Source: Alphaproteobacteria bacterium (GTDB lineage Bacteria > Pseudomonadota > Alphaproteobacteria > UBA8366 > Aestuariispiraceae). Taken from it: a DNA stretch of 47,782 nucleotides. The notes under the pieces are model-generated. The model was not told where the DNA came from and ran no database searches. It worked only from the letters and a program-made list of their open reading frames with translations. The stretch is from positions 1 to 47,782 of the forward strand of contig SPJV01000123.1 of the NCBI GenBank assembly GCA_006844765.1, written 5' to 3'. Positions 40,020-47,782 of the stretch are shown here, piece after piece (within the stretch, counting starts at the first letter, position 1; each line of letters opens with the position of its first letter). The position numbers were made by a program, and so were the translations under genes.

Positions 40020-41063
40020 ATGACCGATCCCGAAAACAGTCAGTCCGCTGTCATGTCTTCAACGACGCTTCAGTCGGAAGTTGATTTCTCTGCAGAGGGA
40101 AAGCAGCTCGGTTACTTGCGATTGCCGCATTCTGTGCATCGGTCTGCCTATGGCTGGATACCCATTCCGATAGCGTCAATTCGGAATGGCAGCGGCCCCA
40201 AGGTCCTTTTGATGGCGGGCAATCATGGTGATGAATATGAGGGGCAGGTGCTTCTGTCCCAACTGATCCAAGAGATTGACCCGGATATGGTGACGGGGCA
40301 GATCATCATTCTTCCGATGGCGAATTTTCCGGCGGCGGAGGCCGGACGGCGTACGTCTCCTATCGATGAAGGCAATCTCAATCGGTTGTTTCCCGGCGAT
40401 ACTGATGGAACACCGACGCTGCGTATCGCGCACTACATTGAATCGGTGCTGATGGCGGGGGCCGATCTCGTTGTTGATCTTCATTCCGGCGGCAGTTCTT
40501 TGACCTATATTCCTTCTGCCTTGGTGTCCGATGGCAATACAGCAGAAGAGAAGACAAAGCTGCGGGGCCTGATGAAGGCTTTTGGGATGCCCAATGCGAT
40601 CTTCTTTCCACCTGCAGATCCAGGGGGGCGGAGCTCAGAAGGGGCGGCCTTGAGGAAAGGGACGGTCTGCCTGACGACGGAGCTCGGCGGGGCGGGCATG
40701 GTGACGCCGTCGATCTTGTCACTTGCCCGACACGGACTGACCCATCTGTTGGGCTATGTCGGGGTGTTGAGCGGGAGCCTCGTGCCGGACAATCCGCCGG
40801 GGGAGAGCAGGTTGCTGCGTCTCAACGATCCAAATCTCTTCGTTTATGCCAGTGAGCCAGGCCTTTTTGAACCGCTGGCGGAGCTTGGTGAGACGGTTTC
40901 GGCAGGACAACCAGCTGCGCGCCTACACTTCACGGAAACGCCCGGGAGGGCGCCGTTAGTCCATAGTTTTGATGCGGATGGGATTGTCATGTGCAAGCGG
41001 GTGCCGGCGCGCTCTCAACGCGGCGATTGCCTGTTCCATTTGGCTGCCGTCCAAGAACACTAA
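40020..41063 (+). CDS. Succinylglutamate desuccinylase/aspartoacylase family deacylase (DoeB-like)
   Basis: This is a zinc-dependent M14-type hydrolase of 347 aa. Metal ligands are H69 and E72 in GNHGDEYEG and H155 in DLHSGG; the catalytic Glu is in LTTELGGAG. The pattern GNHGDEYEGQVLL together with RLFPGDTDGTPT is close to N-alpha-acetyl-diaminobutyrate deacetylase (DoeB) of ectoine breakdown, but no other doe genes are here. The C-terminal beta domain (LFEPLAELGETVSAGQ) resembles a lipoyl-like fold found in this subfamily. AGGA is about 10 bases before ATG. It probably hydrolyses an N-acyl amino acid. It converges with the iron alcohol dehydrogenase gene. Confidence 0.83.
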   Translation: MTDPENSQSAVMSSTTLQSEVDFSAEGKQLGYLRLPHSVHRSAYGWIPIPIASIRNGSGPKVLLMAGNHGDEYEGQVLLSQLIQEIDPDMVTGQIIILPMANFPAAEAGRRTSPIDEGNLNRLFPGDTDGTPTLRIAHYIESVLMAGADLVVDLHSGGSSLTYIPSALVSDGNTAEEKTKLRGLMKAFGMPNAIFFPPADPGGRSSEGAALRKGTVCLTTELGGAGMVTPSILSLARHGLTHLLGYVGVLSGSLVPDNPPGESRLLRLNDPNLFVYASEPGLFEPLAELGETVSAGQPAARLHFTETPGRAPLVHSFDADGIVMCKRVPARSQRGDCLFHLAAVQEH

Positions 41064-41080
41064 GCCTCTTGCCGACGCCC

Positions 41081-42241
41081 CTATCTGTTGTCGCGAAGAC
41101 CGCTTCGAATAAGATCTTTCATCTCGGGCAGGGATATAGGGCGGGGGTTCGTGTCGGTCGCGGAATCGCCCATCGCTTTTTCTGCCAAAGACGCAACCTC
41201 GCTCTCTTCGACACCTAGATCGGCCAGACCTGTTGGGATGGAGAGGGAATCCAGCGTCTCGACGATGCCCGCATAAAGACCGGCAAAACTTTCATCCGCA
41301 TAGCCAAGCGCATGCGCCATCTCCCCTGCCTTCTTTCCGAGTGATGGCTCATTGTATCGAAGGACGGGGGGCAGCATCACCGCATTCGTCAGCCCATGAT
41401 GGGTGTTGTACACCGCGCCTACCATGTGGCTGATCGAATGCACCAAACCCAGCCCCTTTATGAATGAGATTCCAGCCAGACAGGATCCAACCAACATCGC
41501 CCCGCGGGCGTTGATATTCTCCGGCTCCGCATGGGCTGTTTTTAACGCACCGCCGATCAATCGCAGCGCTTCTAACGCGGCGCCATCGCATAACGGATGG
41601 AAGTCGGGCACCGAATAGGCCTCTATGGCGTGAACCATGGCATCAACGCCTGTCCAGGCGGTCAAAGATGCCGGTAAGCCGATGGTTAGTCCCGGATCCA
41701 ATATTGTGGCGCAAGGATGCAGGTCTGGATGCGCAATGCAGATTTTTATGCCGCGATCCGTATCGGTGATCATCGCGGTGCTTTCCGTTTCCGCACCAGT
41801 CCCTGCCGTTGTCGGCACACAGATGAGCGGGGGAAAGTGCTCCGCTTTTGGTACCGGAAGCTGATAATCAATTTCGGCTACCGGGACATCGCATCCCGCA
41901 AGCAATGCCACGGCCTTACCACCATCCATGCCGGATCCGCCGCCCAGTGCAATGACACCATCATGCTGTCCTGATACGAAGGCGATCTTCCCTGCTTCTG
42001 CTTCGTGATCCAAGGGGTTCGGACTGAAACCGGCAAACAGGCTGGTGTGTAGTCCTGCAGCATTGAGCCGGTCGAGAAGCTCTCCAACGAATGGTAGGTT
42101 TTCCGAGCCCCGGTCCGTGACAATCAATGGCTTGGTCATGCCGTTCCGTTTTGCGATTTCCGGCAGGTCGGCTATGCGCCCCGGGCCGTAATGTATCGGG
42201 ATCGGGAATGTCCAGTCCGCTGGTTCTGAGAAATTCTCCAT
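41081..42241 (-). CDS. Iron-containing alcohol dehydrogenase
   Basis: This protein has 386 aa. The NAD site has GGGSGMDGGKA (100-110) and PTTAGTGAETES. The iron ligands are D200 and H204 (GVDAMVHAIE), H268 and H282, with the FucO-type spacing and the block GLVHSISHMVGAVYNTHHG. Substrates of this family range from simple alcohols and aldehydes to hydroxy acids and phosphonates, and none can be chosen here. GGAGG stands before ATG. It is monocistronic as far as seen, converges with the deacylase gene (17 bases between stops), and is divergent from the ACT-like gene. Confidence 0.9.
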   Translation of the reverse strand: MENFSEPADWTFPIPIHYGPGRIADLPEIAKRNGMTKPLIVTDRGSENLPFVGELLDRLNAAGLHTSLFAGFSPNPLDHEAEAGKIAFVSGQHDGVIALGGGSGMDGGKAVALLAGCDVPVAEIDYQLPVPKAEHFPPLICVPTTAGTGAETESTAMITDTDRGIKICIAHPDLHPCATILDPGLTIGLPASLTAWTGVDAMVHAIEAYSVPDFHPLCDGAALEALRLIGGALKTAHAEPENINARGAMLVGSCLAGISFIKGLGLVHSISHMVGAVYNTHHGLTNAVMLPPVLRYNEPSLGKKAGEMAHALGYADESFAGLYAGIVETLDSLSIPTGLADLGVEESEVASLAEKAMGDSATDTNPRPISLPEMKDLIRSGLRDNR

Positions 42242-42551
42242 ATGATCCTCCGCATGAACGACAGTGTTCTTCTTGTTTGGTCGGCTGTATTACCGGCACG
42301 TGGACATTAGGAGAGGTTCTCGCCCATGAAAAGCGTTGCGCTAATGTTGGCGGTTTCACACAAAAATCATGTGACAGAACGAAAATAAGAGTGTAGCAAG
42401 CGCCCATCGCGCCAATTTGACCTCCAGCTTGCGGGCGCGGAAGAAACACGGCTAAAGCGGGGGATGGCGATGATCGGGCTTTGCTCGACGGGCTTCTTCC
42501 ATAAATGGTCGAGTTTTTCTCAAGCTGGCGTAAATGTTCAGTGAGGAAACC
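42242..42551. promoter_or_regulatory. Divergent promoter region with possible leader peptide and attenuator-like hairpin
   Basis: The region serves the alcohol dehydrogenase (leftward) and ACT-like (rightward) genes. CTCGAC (42484-42489) and GTCGAG (42508-42513) can pair with an 18-base loop and are followed by TTTTTCT. An open frame of 26 codons, 42464-42544, spans this hairpin and ends seven bases before the ACT-like ATG. Together they resemble a leader/attenuator, but the stem is only 6 bp. Confidence 0.35.
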
Positions 42552-42905
42552 ATGCCTTACGATAAAGCCGACCGGGATTTCGATCTCGACACTGAATCTG
42601 GTCAGACGGGCCATGTCGCGAATGATCTAGCGGTTCTCTTACCTGGAATGCACATGGTGCAGGTTTTCCGGATCGCGGGAACGTGCGAATGGCAAATCCT
42701 GGAAGCGATTTCTTCTGTCTTGGAAGGGACGGGAAGTCGGCTCGAGAAGATCAGGCCCGTGCGGATCGGAACGGATCGGGTAGAGGTTGAACTGAATGTC
42801 TCTGACCTGACACCGGCTCAGGCGCGGGAGATCGCCAGTCGGGTGCGTTACGAACCCGGCATATCTTTTTGTCATATCGAACATACCTTGCTGCGGCGCG
42901 GTTGA
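42552..42905 (+). CDS. Small ACT-like domain protein
   Basis: This protein has 117 aa. After a charged N-tail, residues 35-117 follow a beta-alpha-beta-beta-alpha-beta order: HMVQVFRIAG, CEWQILEAISSVLEG, LEKIRPVRIGTD, RVEVELNVSDL, TPAQAREIASRV, GISFCHIEHTLL. This is the ACT layout, and paired small ACT-type proteins often bind amino acids as dimers. I do not know a named family for it. GAGG precedes ATG. The next gene is an AraC-type regulator 113 bases downstream. A sensing role for an amino acid is inference. Confidence 0.65.
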   Translation: MPYDKADRDFDLDTESGQTGHVANDLAVLLPGMHMVQVFRIAGTCEWQILEAISSVLEGTGSRLEKIRPVRIGTDRVEVELNVSDLTPAQAREIASRVRYEPGISFCHIEHTLLRRG

Positions 42906-43018
42906 ACCGTTTGCCGATGAGATCGAGAGGCCCCTTCAGCCTCCGGCTGTTTTCATTGCCTGCTGCAAGGCGATAGACTGCCTCTGTCAGTGTCGGCACA
43001 GCAGCGGGGCGCATATAG

Positions 43019-43954
43019 GTGAAATCGGTCGGTCTTCTCCTCCTGCCGGGCTTTTCGATCATGGGGTTTTCCGGTGTCGTTGAGCCCTTAAGGGCGGCAA
43101 ATATGTTAAGCGAGGATACCCGTTACCGGTGGCGCCTGATCGGGCTTACCGGTCAAAACAGCGCGCGCAGTAATTGCGGTGCAGAAGTGGTTCTTGATGC
43201 CGCTTTGCCGGAAGGCGAGAACTTTGATGTCGTGATGCTGTGCAGCGGCAATGACGGGCGCGACTTCAATAATCGTGAGACGCTGGCCTGGCTTCGGCGG
43301 CGCTATGGGTCCGGGTGCCGGATCGGGGCGGTTGGTGATGGCGCCTTTGTTCTGGCGCGGGCTGGTCTTTTGGAAAAGCATGGTTGTGCTATTCATTGGC
43401 GGCACTTGCCTGCCTTTAAGGAGCGGTATCCGGATATCGATGTCAGTCGGGCGCTTTATCGGATTTCGGGTCCTATCGTCACGGCTGCCGGTGGTGCCGG
43501 GGCGCTCGACATGATGCTGGCCTTAATCGCGGAAGACCATGGGAAGCGTGCATCCGACGCGATTGCGCGTTGGTTCCTGCATGAGCGCGCGCGGGCGCAT
43601 GGTGAAGAGCAGCCCATGGCGGAAGCGCTGATTGCGGGCTCAAGTGACACCCGGCTTACCCGAGCTCTGGCACTGATGGCGGACCATTTGGAAGACACAC
43701 TGAGTATTGGCGATATCGCGGAGGCGGCAGGGTGTTCGCGGCGGCAATTGCAGCGGTTGTTTCTGACACGGACGGGAACAAGCCCGATGCGGTGCTATTC
43801 AGAGATGCGGTTGGATCGTGCGCGGACGTTACTGCGTGACACGGCAATGCCGGTGACAGAGGTCGCGGTTGCTTGCGGGTATCCAAGTCCGTCCCACTTC
43901 GCGCGGGCCTATCGGGCACGTTTCGGGGAAACGCCGCGTGCTGACCGCAGGTGA
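43019..43954 (+). CDS. GlxA-family AraC-type transcriptional regulator
   Basis: This protein has 311 aa. The N-terminal DJ-1/PfpI-like ligand domain begins SVGLLLLPGFSIMGFSGVVEPLRAAN, with the family block AVGDGAFVLARAGLL and GGAGALDMMLALI. The catalytic Cys of true amidases is absent (GDGAF). The C-terminal double HTH has IGDIAEAAGCSRRQLQRLF and VAVACGYPSPSHFARAYRARFG. The family includes GbdR, CdhR and ArgR, which respond to glycine betaine, carnitine and arginine. GTG is the only start that keeps the first beta strand. Its targets are not evident. Confidence 0.87.
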   Translation: MKSVGLLLLPGFSIMGFSGVVEPLRAANMLSEDTRYRWRLIGLTGQNSARSNCGAEVVLDAALPEGENFDVVMLCSGNDGRDFNNRETLAWLRRRYGSGCRIGAVGDGAFVLARAGLLEKHGCAIHWRHLPAFKERYPDIDVSRALYRISGPIVTAAGGAGALDMMLALIAEDHGKRASDAIARWFLHERARAHGEEQPMAEALIAGSSDTRLTRALALMADHLEDTLSIGDIAEAAGCSRRQLQRLFLTRTGTSPMRCYSEMRLDRARTLLRDTAMPVTEVAVACGYPSPSHFARAYRARFGETPRADRR

Positions 43955-43969
43955 CTTGGTTGGTGTGGT

Positions 43970-44863
43970 TTACTCGGCCACCGTTGGGACAGTAGCGTCT
44001 GGTGGCTGGCCAAATAATCGGTTGTTGTCTGTCAGATCATAGCCCGGCTGTGTTTCCTTAAGAAGTTTCTCAAGGATTCCGATGAAGTTGTGGATAGGGA
44101 CAGCGCTGTTGATTTGTCCCTGATCATCCTGTCCGACACCGGCCGCGCTGTTGACCGCTACGATCGTCAGCTTTTTGTATCCGACAATAGAGAGTGGGGC
44201 GCCGGAGTCTCCATTTACGATCTGACAACGATGGGCGAGCAGCTCTCCGCCCGTGAAATATCCATTGAGGGTGCATTTTTGGTCGATTGAGATCGCATGT
44301 GCCCTGTCGCGTGGATACCCGGCCAGGACAAACTTAGATTTTTTCCAATCCAACGTGCGGGGATCTGCCCAACCGAGATAACCGGTCTTTCGGCCAATCG
44401 GCTCTTTCAGAACGATCAGGGCCCAATCATGGGGTAGATTATCGCCATGGCTCCACTTTTCGCCATCGAAATTGGGAGATTGGATGTAGCGTTCAGCGAT
44501 TGAATGGGCTTGGTAGGTATCCCGTTGCCATCCGGCCACGAAATGAACCGTCGAAACCGGCGCCCAGTTTCTGTTTGCCCTGAAGTAGAGACAATGCGCT
44601 GCGGTGAGGACGATCCGTTCTCCAACCAGCGCGCCGGTGCAATGACCGCGGCGGCTTGTTGCGACATTAACCCGGCCGATGGCGCTCCAAGGGTAGCGGC
44701 TGGCGTCGACAACAGCACGATGCTGCGTCGTTATATTAAGGTCGACTTGGTCACTGGCTAAAACAGATGATACGGGATGGCATAATAGCATGGCACATAA
44801 GGCCAGCATCGCTATCGCGAATGGACTGGAATGGTCTGTGTCATATCGTATGAAAAAGCGCAT
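43970..44863 (-). CDS. Secreted trypsin-like (S1 family) serine protease
   Basis: This protein has 297 aa. A signal segment (about residues 15-37, ending VLAS) indicates export. The catalytic triad is complete: H90 in LTAAHC, D146 in HDWALIVL and S220 in NGDSGAPL. Likely disulfides are C75-C91 and C197-C213. It resembles the V8-like/trypsin-like peptidases of Proteobacteria, and the target is unknown. A TTG six codons earlier is an alternative start; neither has a clear ribosome site. A perfect 10-bp inverted repeat lies just upstream (44876-44904), where an operator for this gene would be expected. Confidence 0.85.
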   Translation of the reverse strand: MRFFIRYDTDHSSPFAIAMLALCAMLLCHPVSSVLASDQVDLNITTQHRAVVDASRYPWSAIGRVNVATSRRGHCTGALVGERIVLTAAHCLYFRANRNWAPVSTVHFVAGWQRDTYQAHSIAERYIQSPNFDGEKWSHGDNLPHDWALIVLKEPIGRKTGYLGWADPRTLDWKKSKFVLAGYPRDRAHAISIDQKCTLNGYFTGGELLAHRCQIVNGDSGAPLSIVGYKKLTIVAVNSAAGVGQDDQGQINSAVPIHNFIGILEKLLKETQPGYDLTDNNRLFGQPPDATVPTVAE

Positions 44864-44875
44864 GTTGGGGACTAT

Positions 44876-44904
44876 AACCAATTGCTGGTCAACGGCAATT
44901 GGTT
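44876..44904. promoter_or_regulatory. Inverted repeat upstream of the protease gene
   Basis: AACCAATTGC (44876-44885) and GCAATTGGTT (44895-44904) are perfect arms around nine bases, 13 bases upstream of the protease ATG. It could be an operator for a dimeric repressor or a hairpin covering the ribosome-binding region. Confidence 0.55.
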
Positions 44905-45041
44905 CATTTTGGACTGATGTGTAGCAAGAGGTCGTTCTGCCGGATTTCCCAGGACCGATCCTTCGTATAAACTAGCTCACAATATTGGGGTGGTGACATT
45001 CAGGGGCGATACTCGAACTTGGCAGGGTAGAGAGGCGCAAC

Positions 45042-47636
45042 GTGGCAAAACGAGCCGGTTCCAAGAATGATTCTGACGATAATGCAGTAGAATCAGCCAC
45101 TTTGGTGAGTAGTGGTATTATGGTTGAGGCTGCGCTTGACCAAATGTCAGAGGCGTTTGTTCTCTATGACCCGCAAGATCGCCTGGTTTTCTGTAATGCG
45201 CGCTATCGGGAATATTATGAGATTTCGGCGCCCGCTGTTGTGGTTGGGGCGACGTTCGAAGAAATTCTTCGTTATGGCTGTGCGCATGGCCAGTATGATG
45301 TTGATCCCAATGATCAGGAAGCAATAGACGCCTGGATTGAGTATCGGCTTGAACGTCATACGAACCCTGGCCCGCCAATCCTGCAGGAAATCCCTGGTGG
45401 CCGTTGGCTGCGGATTGAGGAAACGAAGCTCGAAGATGGGTCGATCGTTGGTTTTCGCGTCGATGTGACCGAGCTTGTTGAGCGCGAACGACAGCTTCGT
45501 GACGCGCATAAGATCGCCTGGCTTGGCGATTTTACCTGGGATGCGAAAGAGGGTCGATTTTCGCGCGTATCCGCAATGGCGGCAAAGCTGTTTGACCGTG
45601 GAATAGCGGAAATGGAAACCGATGCCGCCGGTTTTCTGGATTTCGTTCATCCGGATGATTGGGATCGGATCGCCTGGCTCGACCGGGATGCCTGCAACGA
45701 TAGCGGGTATGAAATCTCCTATAGGATTGTCTTGCCGAATGGGGAGAGCCGCCATGTTACGGAACGAGGGACACCCTACTGGAACCAGGATGCCGAACTG
45801 ACCCGGGTGGAAGGCAGCTTCCAAGATGTAACCCAGGCAATGAAGCATGAGACCGAACTGCGCAGGACGGTACGTGAACACCGTGAGGCTCAGGACCGGC
45901 TGGAGAAAGCGCAACGCAATGCACGGATCGGTGACTTCACCTGGGACGAGAAATTGATGTCATTCTCGTATATGTCGCCCCAGTTATTGTCGATCATGGG
46001 CGCGGGGAGCGGAAAAACGCCCCAGAATCTGGAAGAGCATCTTGACCGTGTTCATCCGGAAGACCGTGACCGGGTCCATCAGATGATCATTGATACAGCG
46101 GAGGCGCCTCGTCCCTATGAGGACGAATACCAGATTATGGGCCTTGATGATGAAATCTACCATGTTCATGAAAGGGCCTCTCCAGTCTTCAGCGAAACCG
46201 GCGAACTGACGGGATATGAAGGCACGATACAGGATATTACGGATCGCAAACTGGCGGAACTTGAACTGCAGCGGGTCATCGTTGAACAGCGTGAGGCACA
46301 AGACCGGTTGGAAGAACAGAGTATCGCCTTGGTCGAGATGGCAGAGGATATCGCGATTGCCCGCGACGATGCCGAAGCAGCGACTCGGGCCAAGTCCGAG
46401 TTTCTGGCTGCCATGAGCCATGAGATCAGGACACCGATGAATGGTGTTCTGGGAATGACGGGCCTGTTGCTTGAAACGGATTTGTCGGACGAACAACGCC
46501 GTCTTGCCGAAATTGCGCAACAATCGGCTACGGATCTATTGGCAATCATCAACGATATTCTTGATTTCTCAAAGCTTGAGGCGGGCAGGATTGAGATCGA
46601 TGAAGGCGTATTTGCGATCAGTTCTGTGCTGGATAGCATTTTCGGTCTTATGAATCCGCAGGCGGTCTCGAAACAAATAGAGCTGCGAACAGCGGTTGGT
46701 GATGACGTGCCCAGTCGATTGGTCGGTGATGTAACCCGAATTCGGCAGATCCTGTTCAACTTGGTCGGAAACGCCGTTAAATTTACCGAGAAAGGGTTTG
46801 TCGAAGTCCGGCTTACAACTCGGTTTGATAACGATGACAGTGTCGTTCTGCGTGGTGAGGTTCAGGATACCGGCATTGGGATCCCATCAGAGGTTCAAGC
46901 GAAGCTTTTCGAAAGCTTTACGCAGGCGGATAGCTCGACGGCTCGACGGTTCGGTGGGACAGGCTTGGGATTGGCTATTTCCCGGCAGTTGGTGGAGCTC
47001 ATGGGGGGCGAGATCGGGGTGGAGAGTATCCCTGGTGAAGGCAGTACCTTTTGGTTCACGATCCGATGCGAACAGGCAGAGGAAACCGCGCAGGAAACGG
47101 TTGCAGAGCGCGCATCTTTGGCCAAGGCTGATCAAAAGCTCCGTCCGTTGACAATCCTGGTCGCAGAGGACAATCGCGTAAACCAGATGGTGATCAGCGC
47201 AATGTTGTCTAATCTCGGCCACAGCTATGAAGTCGTTGGGAATGGTGCGGAAGCGGTTCGGGCGCTCAGGGGCGATGTATCGTTCGATCTGGTCCTGATG
47301 GATGTTCAGATGCCCGAGATGGATGGCCCAACGGCAACTCAATGGGTCCGGGCTTCAGGTGAGCCGATGGCGGAAATTCCGATCATCGCGCTCACGGCGA
47401 ATGCCATGGATGGCCACCGCGAGCGCTACCTCGCGGCGGGGATGAGTGACTATGTGGCAAAGCCCATTGATGTTGGTGAATTGGTTGCGGCCATCGCCCG
47501 GCAGATGGGAGAGGATACCCCGCAACCGATCCCCGATGCGCCGGCCCCGGAAGAGCCCGAAGAAGAACTGACCGATACGCAGCATGATGCGCTGGCCAGT
47601 CTGCTCGGCAATATCGCGAGTTTGAACCAGGACTGA
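45042..47636 (+). CDS. Hybrid sensor histidine kinase (three PAS, kinase core, receiver)
   Basis: This is a cytoplasmic protein of 864 aa with no membrane segment. PAS domains lie at about 25-145, 155-265 and 290-402; the second and third share GDFTWD starts and RxHPEDxxRV-like blocks, which suggests duplication. A coiled coil leads to the DHp domain with H460 (FLAAMSHEIRTPMNG). The ATPase domain has NLVGNAVKFT, DTGIGIP and GGTGLGLAIS. The receiver has D754 in VLMDVQMPEMDG and the Lys in YVAKPI. A proline/glutamate linker and a short tail follow. Start is GTG with AGAGAGG upstream. No partner regulator is adjacent, so output probably goes through a separate phosphotransfer protein. Confidence 0.93.
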   Translation: MAKRAGSKNDSDDNAVESATLVSSGIMVEAALDQMSEAFVLYDPQDRLVFCNARYREYYEISAPAVVVGATFEEILRYGCAHGQYDVDPNDQEAIDAWIEYRLERHTNPGPPILQEIPGGRWLRIEETKLEDGSIVGFRVDVTELVERERQLRDAHKIAWLGDFTWDAKEGRFSRVSAMAAKLFDRGIAEMETDAAGFLDFVHPDDWDRIAWLDRDACNDSGYEISYRIVLPNGESRHVTERGTPYWNQDAELTRVEGSFQDVTQAMKHETELRRTVREHREAQDRLEKAQRNARIGDFTWDEKLMSFSYMSPQLLSIMGAGSGKTPQNLEEHLDRVHPEDRDRVHQMIIDTAEAPRPYEDEYQIMGLDDEIYHVHERASPVFSETGELTGYEGTIQDITDRKLAELELQRVIVEQREAQDRLEEQSIALVEMAEDIAIARDDAEAATRAKSEFLAAMSHEIRTPMNGVLGMTGLLLETDLSDEQRRLAEIAQQSATDLLAIINDILDFSKLEAGRIEIDEGVFAISSVLDSIFGLMNPQAVSKQIELRTAVGDDVPSRLVGDVTRIRQILFNLVGNAVKFTEKGFVEVRLTTRFDNDDSVVLRGEVQDTGIGIPSEVQAKLFESFTQADSSTARRFGGTGLGLAISRQLVELMGGEIGVESIPGEGSTFWFTIRCEQAEETAQETVAERASLAKADQKLRPLTILVAEDNRVNQMVISAMLSNLGHSYEVVGNGAEAVRALRGDVSFDLVLMDVQMPEMDGPTATQWVRASGEPMAEIPIIALTANAMDGHRERYLAAGMSDYVAKPIDVGELVAAIARQMGEDTPQPIPDAPAPEEPEEELTDTQHDALASLLGNIASLNQD

Positions 47637-47665
47637 CGGTATCGGTAACGATGCCAGTCCTGGTT
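47625..47665. terminator. Long hairpin overlapping the hybrid kinase stop codon
   Basis: AACCAGGACT (47625-47634) pairs with AGTCCTGGTT (47656-47665), and GGTATCG pairs with CGATGCC inside, with a 3-base bulge and a GTAA (GNRA) tetraloop. The kinase TGA stop is within the stem. No U-run follows on either strand, so it may be a 3'-end stability element between the convergent kinase and gcvP genes. Confidence 0.6.
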
Positions 47666-47689
47666 CTGATCCAAACGACTGATCAGCTA

Positions 47690-47782
47690 TTACTCCGCGG
47701 CTTCCTGATAGGCTTCCATCGGTGGGCAGCTGCACACCAAATTGCGGTCCCCGTGGACATTGTCGACCCGGGCAACCGGTGG
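47690..47782 (-). CDS. gcvP: Glycine dehydrogenase (decarboxylating) P-protein, C-terminal end only
   Basis: Thirty codons and a TAA stop are in the window; the rest lies beyond the edge. The translated end reads VARVDNVHGDRNLVCSCPP followed by MEAYQEAAE, the highly conserved C-terminus of GcvP, the PLP-dependent decarboxylase of the glycine cleavage system. It converges with the hybrid kinase gene. Glycine cleavage would accept one-carbon units or glycine from demethylation pathways, but no special link is shown. Confidence 0.88.
   Translation of the reverse strand, partial: PPVARVDNVHGDRNLVCSCPPMEAYQEAAE

Noticed and set aside
45147..45914. 255-codon frame antisense to the PAS region of the hybrid kinase
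   Set aside because: It has no start signals or domain similarity, and the sense strand encodes clear PAS repeats.

Overview
The window is chromosomal DNA of a free-living, probably marine-type alphaproteobacterium. Rhodospirillales is my best guess, made from gene content and protein style, not from a marker gene. The evidence is a complete aapJQMP general amino-acid importer, a FlaF-like protein, a short-chain-acyl XRE regulator, a symporter-fused histidine kinase and a very large share of ABC importers. I saw no insertion sequence, phage gene, tRNA, rRNA or CRISPR array.

Layout. 1-1.6 kb: end of a glycosyltransferase gene (cut by the window edge) and a FlaF-like protein. 2.3-6.9 kb: aapJQMP with a strong terminator. 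7.0-9.6 kb: ketopantoate-reductase-like enzyme, small lipoprotein, DUF423 membrane protein and a disordered acidic protein. 9.9-24.5 kb: a catabolic region with an oligopeptide-type importer lacking ATPases, two small cupins, a Rieske oxygenase of the quaternary-amine type, a complete PotFGHI-type importer, a class III aminotransferase, a BetI-like TetR regulator and a trimethylamine-dehydrogenase-like flavoprotein. 24.5-28.3 kb: a hydroxyproline-type module (GntR regulator, pyrroline-2-carboxylate reductase-like enzyme, 4-hydroxyproline 2-epimerase, DapA-family deaminase). 28.4-33.5 kb: symporter/histidine kinase, small membrane protein, stand-alone receiver and XRE/ScfR regulator. 33.7-39.0 kb: a complete branched-chain-type (HAAT) importer with a Tat-exported binding protein. 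39.2-47.8 kb: a DHp-like orphan protein, an AstE/DoeB-like deacylase, an iron alcohol dehydrogenase, an ACT-like protein, a GlxA-type AraC regulator, a trypsin-like protease, a hybrid histidine kinase and the 3' end of gcvP.

How the parts may work together. Two AT-rich palindromes with the core TTTTGA-N8-TCAAA lie 7.2 kb apart. One is in the cupin/Rieske divergent promoter region and the other is in the aminotransferase/TetR divergent region. They tie the 9.9-24.5 kb genes into one probable TetR regulon for uptake and oxidative demethylation of an N-methylated or quaternary amine. A different motif, TTGTATCCAATAT-(A/C)-CGA, occurs between the GntR gene and its divergent reductase gene and again upstream of the deaminase/epimerase operon, defining a second regulon. 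The adjacency of the two modules suggests, but does not prove, a route from a betaine of proline or hydroxyproline into central metabolism.

The other notable theme is hidden histidine-kinase-like helical hairpins. The XRE regulator carries a DHp-like segment that aligns column by column with that of the kinase encoded three genes away, including the phospho-acceptor histidine position. The orphan protein at 39.2 kb carries a similar hairpin in which the histidine is replaced.
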